Assembly (NCBI GenBank): GCA_023253295.1
Contig: JALRGZ010000003.1
Span: 1-5,198, forward strand
DNA from: Flavobacterium sp.
Lineage (GTDB): Bacteria > Bacteroidota > Bacteroidia > Flavobacteriales > Flavobacteriaceae
Direction: 5' to 3'
Length of the DNA: 5,198 bases
Numbering within the stretch: the stretch's first letter is position 1; each line of letters starts with the position of its first letter. Made by a program: the position numbers and the translations under genes. Below the pieces are notes generated by a model, which was not told the origin of the DNA, did not search any database, and saw only the letters and a program-made list of their open reading frames with translations. Shown here piece after piece: positions 1 through 3,762 of this stretch.

Positions 1-134
1 TCAGGCATAACTTCTTCGTTGGTGGCTTTAACTTTTGGATCATTTGGGTTATCTGATCCATACTTCTTTTTTGTAGCCAATGTTATACCAGCTTTTCTAT
101 CAGACTTTTTGTCTTTCTTAGCTTTCTTGATATT
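1..134 (-). CDS. Unidentified lysine-rich open frame, 3' part, runs off the left edge
   Basis: On the minus strand a frame stays open for 44 codons from 134 down to the window edge. It is bounded upstream by an in-frame TAG at 135-137, and there is no start codon until an ATG three codons from the edge, so it cannot be a complete gene beginning here. The product is strongly basic and then polar, starting with NIKKAKKDKKSDRK and continuing through KKKYGSDNPNDPKV to NEEVMP. I do not recognise the family. It lies +1 relative to the frame of the truncated secreted protein to its right and overlaps that gene's last codons. Its sequence does not resemble what normally follows in that family, so a simple frameshift of the same gene is unlikely. 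It is most probably the interior or 3' part of another gene joined to the operon by a rearrangement. The opposite strand also has an open frame over 1-144, but its product is a hydrophobic mirror of the lysine codons. Confidence 0.35.
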
Positions 135-330
135 CTACATTTGAAAATTCATCAACAAACTTAAATATCATACAGATATTCTTATTTACAAGAGGACTAT
201 TGGAGTTATTTAGCCCTGGTAATTGCTCTCCTTTAGGATTAAAAATCACAGCCTGATAAGTAATTCCTTTTGTTTGTGCAAAAACTTGTGTTGCAACAAA
301 AAATATAAAAAGTAAAACTATTTTTTTCAT
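118..330 (-). CDS. Truncated secreted protein of flavobacterial 'KGITYQAV' type (N-terminal remnant, probable pseudogene)
   Basis: The 70-residue product has a clear Sec signal peptide (MKKIVLLFIFFVATQVFA, cleavage likely before Gln19). It then carries KGITYQAVIFNPKGEQLPG and the segment PLVNKNICMIFKFVDEFSNVEYQE. From general knowledge, this is the start of a widespread group of flavobacterial exported proteins that usually run to several hundred residues, where the NVEYQE segment is followed by a TTD..GMVNLVIG-like strand. Here that continuation is absent and a TAA follows Glu69-Ser70. The gene therefore appears cut short near 118-132. It starts eight bases after the stop of the outer-membrane protein gene, with AAGGAT just before the ATG as a possible ribosome site, so it is the third gene of the leftward operon. 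A full-length product would be expected at the cell surface or as part of an adhesin; the present fragment is probably non-functional. Confidence 0.6.
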   Translation of the reverse strand: MKKIVLLFIFFVATQVFAQTKGITYQAVIFNPKGEQLPGLNNSNSPLVNKNICMIFKFVDEFSNVEYQES

Positions 331-338
331 ATCCTTAA

Positions 339-980
339 TTAATTGATGTTGAAATGAATTCCCAATTCGAGTTGATTGGTATTAAATGATAATTTTTCTT
401 TTGAATTATTAGTAACATTAATGGTTTGACCAAAATCATAACCAAGGCTTATGGCTCCGAATGAAGGTATTTGATATTTAACCATTAGCCCTAATGAAGA
501 CTCCAGAAGTATTCCTCTAAATTCTTTTTGATCCATCAAATCATAATAAGTCCCATTGAGTTCTTCTTTTCCATAAATCATAGAAGAAGTATTCAAAGCC
601 GTTTTAACAAAAAAATCAATGTTATTTTTAGAGTTATTTTTAGAGTTATTTTTACAAGTATAAAAATGATACAATAAACCAGCTTGTAAACCTAAATACT
701 GAGTATCCCATCGATAAGAATTGGCTGTATTTCCTCCTAATGCGTTATAATCGTTTAAAGAAAGTCCTAATGAATAAAATATCTTCTTGTTGGTCAGGGG
801 TTTCATAAAACCAATTTCATAAAAACTACCTGTCCCACTTTGAAGATTAGGATTAGATTGAAGATTAGAATCTTTGTAAATATATTTTGTGTAGTTTTTA
901 CCTGTTTTAAAATAAATTTCTTGCGAAAAGACATTTGAAGTAATTAAAACAATAAATAGTAGAAAGTAGTTTTTTATCAT
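339..980 (-). CDS. Outer-membrane beta-barrel-like protein, hypothetical
   Basis: This is a 213-residue exported protein. Residues 1-19 form a Sec signal peptide (IKNYFLLFIVLITSNVFS, cleavage near Ser19/Gln20). The mature part is rich in alternating polar and hydrophobic strands with many Tyr, Phe and Gly, such as GSFYEIGF (51-58), YLGLQAGLLYHFY (95-107), LLESSLGLMVKYQ (158-170), GAISLGYDFG (175-184) and NQLELGIHFNIN (202-213). This pattern fits a small eight- to ten-stranded outer-membrane barrel of the PorT/OMP_b-brl kind common in Bacteroidota. The predicted loop at about 110-120 is KNNSKNNSKNN, encoded by a 12-bp tandem repeat, and NLQS at 39-42 and 45-48 is a smaller duplication. The ATG overlaps the TGA of the upstream T9SS-protein gene by four bases (ATGA), so the two are probably translationally coupled. 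It may help anchor or display the neighbouring secreted proteins, but that role is inferred only from context. Confidence 0.72.
   Translation of the reverse strand: MIKNYFLLFIVLITSNVFSQEIYFKTGKNYTKYIYKDSNLQSNPNLQSGTGSFYEIGFMKPLTNKKIFYSLGLSLNDYNALGGNTANSYRWDTQYLGLQAGLLYHFYTCKNNSKNNSKNNIDFFVKTALNTSSMIYGKEELNGTYYDLMDQKEFRGILLESSLGLMVKYQIPSFGAISLGYDFGQTINVTNNSKEKLSFNTNQLELGIHFNIN
621..654 (-). repeat. 12-bp in-frame tandem repeat (about 2.8 copies) in the barrel-protein gene
   Basis: The unit GTTATTTTTAGA (plus strand) occurs exactly at 621-632 and 633-644, and ten more bases follow at 645-654. On the coding strand each unit is four codons (Lys-Asn-Asn-Ser), giving a KNNSKNNSKNN loop. Because the unit is a multiple of three, gain or loss of copies would change loop length without breaking the frame. 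The copies are identical at the DNA level, which suggests recent or ongoing slippage. Confidence 0.8.
840..868 (-). repeat. Short 18-bp-period duplication encoding two NLQS units
   Basis: TTGAAGATTAG is present at 840-850 and again at 858-868, a period of six codons. It encodes the NLQS at residues 39-42 and 45-48 near the N-terminus of the mature barrel protein. Like the 12-bp repeat in the same gene, the period preserves the reading frame. The segment probably lies in an exposed or flexible part of the protein. Confidence 0.5.
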
Positions 981-1447
981 AGTTTAATAATTTTATTGTA
1001 ATGAGTTATGGTTTTGGATTGTAATTGAACTAAATATTCGGATCGAGGTAACTTAGAAAGACTAATCGTTACAATTGAATTGTCTACCAACTTTTTTTGC
1101 TGAAACACCAAACGTCCGGTGATATCAAAAACCAAAATTGTCATTTCCTCCTTTATGGGTTCAGAAAATTGAAAATTGACAATATCCGTGAAAGGATTAG
1201 GATAAGTAAGTGTTGTTATTTTCGTTTTCTCGTTAGAAGCAATAAAACTGCTCCAATAACTTTGTTGGAACCCCTGAATAACTAATGCCTCTTTAGTAGA
1301 ATTACCAATTGCGCTTTGCTGTCCTATGGTCTGACTAATTATTAATCCGTTAGAAGTTTTTTTTGTCATTCCTTGGGAAGAAATCATTTGATGGTGCAAA
1401 ACCTGACCATAAAAAGAAACTGAAAAAAGTAAAAGTAAATACTTCAT
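977..1447 (-). CDS. Small T9SS type A sorting domain-containing secreted protein
   Basis: The 156-residue product starts with a short Sec signal peptide (KYLLLLFSVSFYG, cleavage near Gln15). A small region of about 60 residues follows, including SQGMTKKTSNG, SQTIGQQSAIGN and VIQGFQQSYW, a pattern I associate with small flavobacterial T9SS cargo. The C-terminal 75 residues form a type A type IX secretion sorting domain: YPNPFTD at 82-88, FDITGRLVF at 107-115, SLSKLPRSEYLVQL at 129-142 and the terminal KIIKL. The usual Gly before the Tyr of the 'L..G.Y.v.l' strand is replaced (RSEY), a small deviation. The protein should be exported by Sec and then across the outer membrane by the type IX system, where the signal is normally removed and the cargo attached or released. 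It is the first gene of the leftward operon and overlaps the barrel-protein gene by four bases. The function of its short cargo portion is unknown. Confidence 0.85.
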   Translation of the reverse strand: MKYLLLLFSVSFYGQVLHHQMISSQGMTKKTSNGLIISQTIGQQSAIGNSTKEALVIQGFQQSYWSSFIASNEKTKITTLTYPNPFTDIVNFQFSEPIKEEMTILVFDITGRLVFQQKKLVDNSIVTISLSKLPRSEYLVQLQSKTITHYNKIIKL

Positions 1448-1464
1448 AGAAACTAATTTTTAGA

Positions 1465-1485
1465 CAATATTAGCTATAAATATTG
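1465..1485. promoter_or_regulatory. Operator-like inverted repeat just upstream of the T9SS-protein gene
   Basis: CAATATT (1465-1471) and AATATTG (1479-1485) form a perfect 7-bp inverted repeat around a 7-nt centre, ending 18 bases upstream of the ATG at 1447. On the minus strand TAATATTG (1472-1465) also differs by only one base from the Bacteroidota TAnnTTTG promoter box, so the palindrome could overlie the operon's promoter. This is a visual call with no supporting -33 element. Confidence 0.3.
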
Positions 1486-1635
1486 CAGTTTATCGGTATT
1501 TTGTGTCTTTAATCGGATTTTTAAACTAATCAGTAACAATTTTTGAGTTTTTAGTAAGTAAAAAACCTAGAAAACTTAAAAAAAGAAAGAATTATTCTAC
1601 AATAAAAATCCAACTTTTTATCGCAAAAGATGTAG

Positions 1636-1662
1636 TTTGTCGATATTTTTAATTTAAATTTG
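1636..1662 (+). promoter_or_regulatory. Candidate Bacteroidota-type promoter for the AraC-type regulator gene
   Basis: TAAATTTG at 1655-1662 matches the TAnnTTTG -7 element exactly, and TTTG at 1636-1639 could be the -33 element. The 15-nt spacer is shorter than the usual spacing, which lowers confidence. The start site would be near 1668, leaving a leader of roughly 80 nt. The -33 element lies inside one copy of the AGTTTRTCGRTATTTT repeat. Confidence 0.3.
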
Positions 1663-1751
1663 GCTGATTTTCGGTTTTTAGTAACTTAAAAAGTAATTTT
1701 TGATGTTATTATAAATAGTAAAAAAATAATCCCAACTAATGATATTTTTAA

Positions 1752-2915
1752 ATGATAATAAATTCTTTGTACATCATTGCTGGCTTAATTGGATTTATCA
1801 TTAGCGCTATACTTTTTGCCAATAGAAAATCTAATCCTTTGATGAATATTTATATGATTTTATTCATCCTTATAATATCATGTCGTTCGTTTATTTACGG
1901 TATAATTAATTTGATTTCAAACCATGAAATAATATTTTATTACGATAAATATTCCTATTTGAGTTTTGTAGTAATTCCTATTTGCTATCTGTATTTAAAA
2001 AAAATTGATTCAATAAAGGTCTTTGAAAGAACCGACTTTTATCATTTTGTTTTTCCTATTATATATTCAATTGCAAAATATGTAATCAACAATTTTACAT
2101 CGTCTGATTTTTACTTAAAACTCATATTGTATTTGTTTTTTTTAGCCTTCCTTATTTGTTATATATACTTAAGTTACATTACTTTAAAAAAGAATATTTG
2201 GAACAAACGAAAAGAAAATAATTTCACAAAAAAACAATTCAAAAAACGATACAACTGGACTATATTTTTATTTACAGCCCTACTATTAACATCGTTACGC
2301 TTAAGTATCTCCTTAGCTATAGAACTTTCACACAATGGCACATTGAAAGGACTTCCTTTTCAATGGATATCCTCTTTGATTTGGATGATACTACTAATTA
2401 AAATAATTGTTACACCTGAAATTCTATATGGATATAAAATCTTAAACGATAAAGTACAGGAAAACAGAACTTCTAATTTAAAATTTAATGAAATTTGGCA
2501 ACTACGCCCTGTCTCAGAAATAAACAACACCCAACACCTTGTACTAAAAGAGAAAATCAATAAAAACCTTCAAAATTATTTTGAAGAAATAGAAAAAGTA
2601 TCTTTAGAATTAAATCTTTTTAGAGACCCAAAATTGACTATTAGTGATTTGGCTACCAAAGTAAACATTCCTAAAAGTCATCTATCCTATGTTTTTAAAT
2701 ACCATACCAGTATTTCTTTTTCAGAATACAAAAAAACAATACGGATTCACGATGCTATTAAACTAATCGAAAATGGATATTTAAAAAACAACACTTTGGA
2801 TTCATTATCAAAAAAAATTGGTTTCACTTCCTATAATCCATTTTTTACCAGTTTTAAAGAAATTGTTGGTTTTGCACCGAATGAATATATTAACAATATT
2901 CAAAGTTCTCTATAA
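1752..2915 (+). CDS. Membrane-embedded AraC-family transcriptional regulator (N-terminal 7-TM-like domain, C-terminal HTH_18)
   Basis: The 387-residue protein has two halves. The N-terminal 225 residues are highly hydrophobic, with about seven predicted membrane segments near 5-23, 30-50, 66-82, 96-113, 120-145, 168-190 and 204-223. The C-terminal region from about 285 is an AraC-type double helix-turn-helix. The first HTH is around LTISDLATKVNIPKSHLSYV (296-315). The second runs from about 349 to 383 and contains SLSKKIGFTSYNPFFTSFK and the typical ending G-F-A-P-N-E-Y (373-379). This layout is common in Bacteroidota and implies a regulator that senses a signal in the cytoplasmic membrane and binds DNA on the cytoplasmic side; the signal is unknown. 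ATG 1752 gives the first membrane helix complete, and there is no Shine-Dalgarno sequence. The gene is divergent from the surface-protein operon and may control it or itself. It is visibly more AT-rich than the nitrate reductase gene to the right. Confidence 0.85.
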   Translation: MIINSLYIIAGLIGFIISAILFANRKSNPLMNIYMILFILIISCRSFIYGIINLISNHEIIFYYDKYSYLSFVVIPICYLYLKKIDSIKVFERTDFYHFVFPIIYSIAKYVINNFTSSDFYLKLILYLFFLAFLICYIYLSYITLKKNIWNKRKENNFTKKQFKKRYNWTIFLFTALLLTSLRLSISLAIELSHNGTLKGLPFQWISSLIWMILLIKIIVTPEILYGYKILNDKVQENRTSNLKFNEIWQLRPVSEINNTQHLVLKEKINKNLQNYFEEIEKVSLELNLFRDPKLTISDLATKVNIPKSHLSYVFKYHTSISFSEYKKTIRIHDAIKLIENGYLKNNTLDSLSKKIGFTSYNPFFTSFKEIVGFAPNEYINNIQSSL

Positions 2916-2965
2916 GGATTACATATAAGAGAAAATTAAATCACAATTAATAAATAATATAAAAC

Positions 2966-2996
2966 AACAAGCTCGTTCAATTTAAACGAGCTTGTT
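2966..2996. terminator. Bidirectional intrinsic terminator between convergent genes
   Basis: AACAAGCTCGTT (2966-2977) pairs perfectly with AACGAGCTTGTT (2985-2996) across a 7-nt loop, a 12-bp stem. It lies 51 bases after the regulator stop and 20 bases beyond the stop of the minus-strand chlorite dismutase gene. AT-rich tracts flank it on both sides (ATATTTATT after it on plus, GTTTTATATTATTT after it on minus), so it can serve both genes. It is the only GC-containing strong hairpin in the 100-bp gap. Confidence 0.85.
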
Positions 2997-3015
2997 ATAT
3001 TTATTGAATAATAAT

Positions 3016-3564
3016 CTAAACTTTTACCAACCTTATATCTACTTCCCTTTCGATATAATTCCACTCCTCGGTACTTCTTAACTTATAAAGTAATTCTTCA
3101 AAAGCCTCTTCATCGGCTGGAGCATATTCAAACCAGGTTAAAAAATCAAAAGGCTCTCCAATGTCACGACTATGAAATAACTTTCGGGCAATGGCAGGCA
3201 AATATTGTAATCCGGTTTGGGTATGTTTAGAACTTTCTTCCATAATTTTTCTTCTCTCATCCTGAGCCAAATTCCACCAATCAGTTGATTTTTTAATTGG
3301 AATAAAAGCAGCATAAGTCGCTTTCGGTCTTCCTAAATCTTCCTGGATAGCAACAAGCTGTTCTTTTTCTGCTTTTACAGTATATCTAAGGTTACTAATA
3401 ATTCCTTTCAAAGCCCAAATTCCTTGTTCGGATTTTTCTAATGAACCGGGTACTTTGCTCAAATATTCTACCATTTCCAGCGGCTCTCCTTTCAAAAGCT
3501 GCATATTTCTTAGCTTCCACTCCCCAGAATCCCCACCTATGAAGTCAAAAATTGTTGTTGACAT
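3016..3564 (-). CDS. cld: Chlorite dismutase family haem protein, short (clade 2) type
   Basis: The 182-residue cytoplasmic protein (no signal peptide) matches the chlorite dismutase family. It has the segments ATYAAFIPIKKSTDWWNL (82-99), ERRKIMEESSKHTQTGLQYL (103-122), ARKLFHSRDIG (126-136) and FDFLTWFEYAP (139-149). His114 fits the proximal haem ligand and Arg127 the catalytic distal arginine; they are 13 residues apart, as I recall for His170 and Arg183 in the Dechloromonas enzyme. The length of about 180 residues and the numbering fit the short dimeric clade-2 enzymes of Nitrobacter and Cyanothece. The conserved tryptophans after KKSTD are present, and Glu166/Glu167 are candidates for the acidic partner of the proximal His. 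The likely reaction is chlorite to chloride and dioxygen. The start at 3564 is the natural one. The gene is divergent from a nitrate reductase gene, which suggests protection against chlorite made from chlorate. The coproporphyrin decarboxylase HemQ belongs to the same superfamily but normally lacks this distal Arg, so chlorite dismutase is preferred. Confidence 0.82.
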   Translation of the reverse strand: MSTTIFDFIGGDSGEWKLRNMQLLKGEPLEMVEYLSKVPGSLEKSEQGIWALKGIISNLRYTVKAEKEQLVAIQEDLGRPKATYAAFIPIKKSTDWWNLAQDERRKIMEESSKHTQTGLQYLPAIARKLFHSRDIGEPFDFLTWFEYAPADEEAFEELLYKLRSTEEWNYIEREVDIRLVKV

Positions 3565-3583
3565 ATGTTCTAATTTTGATTAT

Positions 3584-3594
3584 TACTTATTTTT
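3584..3594. promoter_or_regulatory. Extra copy of the shared half-site TACTTATTTTT
   Basis: The 11 bases are identical to one arm of the larger inverted repeat at 3670-3706. They lie 20-30 bases upstream of the chlorite dismutase ATG. No inverted partner is visible next to this copy. It may be a single operator half-site placed to control the minus-strand gene, although AT-rich sequence makes chance matches easier. Confidence 0.3.
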
Positions 3595-3603
3595 TGAGCC
3601 TAA

Positions 3604-3645
3604 AAAAAGATAAAAAGCATTATTTTAGATTTCTTTTATCTTTTT
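3604..3645 (-). promoter_or_regulatory. Long AT-rich inverted repeat in the probable chlorite dismutase leader
   Basis: AAAAAGATAAAA (3604-3615) is perfectly complementary to TTTTATCTTTTT (3634-3645), with an 18-nt loop. An alternative pairing of GATAAAAAG (3609-3617) with CTTTTTATC (3640-3648) is also possible. If transcription starts just after the TAAGTTTG box at 3648-3655, this repeat sits at the very 5' end of the mRNA and could form a stabilising or regulatory hairpin. It might instead be a DNA operator or merely an A/T-tract coincidence. Confidence 0.3.
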
Positions 3646-3647
3646 AT

Positions 3648-3655
3648 CAAACTTA
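3648..3655 (-). promoter_or_regulatory. Candidate -7 promoter box (TAAGTTTG) for the chlorite dismutase gene
   Basis: Read on the minus strand, this is TAAGTTTG, an exact match to the Bacteroidota TAnnTTTG element. A possible upstream TTTG (minus strand, 3670-3667) is only 11 bases away, closer than usual, so the -33 element is not convincing. The start point would be near 3642, giving a leader of about 78 nt. Confidence 0.35.
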
Positions 3656-3669
3656 CAAAATTTATTCAA

Positions 3670-3706
3670 AAAAATAAGTATTTATACGTAATTAATACTT
3701 ATTTTT
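3670..3706. promoter_or_regulatory. Perfect 13-bp inverted repeat, probable operator between cld and the nitrate reductase gene
   Basis: AAAAATAAGTATT (3670-3682) and AATACTTATTTTT (3694-3706) are exact inverted copies around an 11-nt centre containing TACGTA. The site ends 56 bases upstream of the nitrate reductase ATG and starts 105 bases upstream of the chlorite dismutase ATG. Neither flank looks like a factor-independent terminator and no gene ends nearby, so an operator is the better reading. A weak promoter-like AAAGTTTG at 3726-3733 with TTTA at 3704-3707 would place the repeat across the -33 region of the plus-strand gene. The binding protein is unknown. Confidence 0.5.
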
Positions 3707-3762
3707 ACCGTATTAAATATAACTTAAAGTTTGAAAAAGAAGTTCGCCATTAAAAAACACCA

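Larger units (their letters stand above)
1448..1751. promoter_or_regulatory. Divergent control region between the surface operon and the AraC-type regulator gene
   Basis: About 300 bp of very AT-rich DNA lie between two divergent genes and show no convincing open frame. Several short repeats are visible. AGTTTATCGGTATTTT (1487-1502) recurs as AGTTTGTCGATATTTT (1634-1649) with 14 of 16 bases equal. GTTTTTAGTAA occurs at 1547-1557 and 1674-1684. AATTTTTGA occurs at 1538-1546 and 1695-1703. Such duplicated elements suit binding sites of a regulator, with the adjacent AraC-type protein the obvious candidate. The copies are not at one constant offset, so this is not a simple single duplication. 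Some matches may reflect low complexity. Confidence 0.45.

Noticed and set aside
1..144. Plus-strand open frame encoding a hydrophobic 47-residue peptide
   Set aside because: It has no start in view and its Phe/Leu-rich product is what lysine-rich codons on the minus strand give when read backwards; the minus reading has more protein-like composition.
621..654. Short regular repeats as a CRISPR array
   Set aside because: The unit is 12 bp, directly tandem with no spacers, and lies in frame inside a coding sequence.
1097..1285. Plus-strand 62-codon open frame
   Set aside because: It lies wholly antisense inside the T9SS-protein gene, whose sorting-domain motifs prove the minus strand is coding.
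2360..2560. Minus-strand 66-codon open frame
   Set aside because: It is antisense to the regulator gene, which has continuous membrane and HTH signatures; the product is not recognisable.
3672..3704. NarL-like heptamers (TACTTAT fits TACYYMT) in the palindrome arms
   Set aside because: The two heptamers point away from each other with a long gap, unlike the NarL 7-2-7 arrangement, and NarX/NarL-type control is not established for this group; the match is probably coincidental.
3565..3762. Molybdenum-cofactor or other riboswitch upstream of the nitrate reductase gene
   Set aside because: The leader is almost entirely A/T with simple inverted repeats and lacks any GC-containing multi-stem core.
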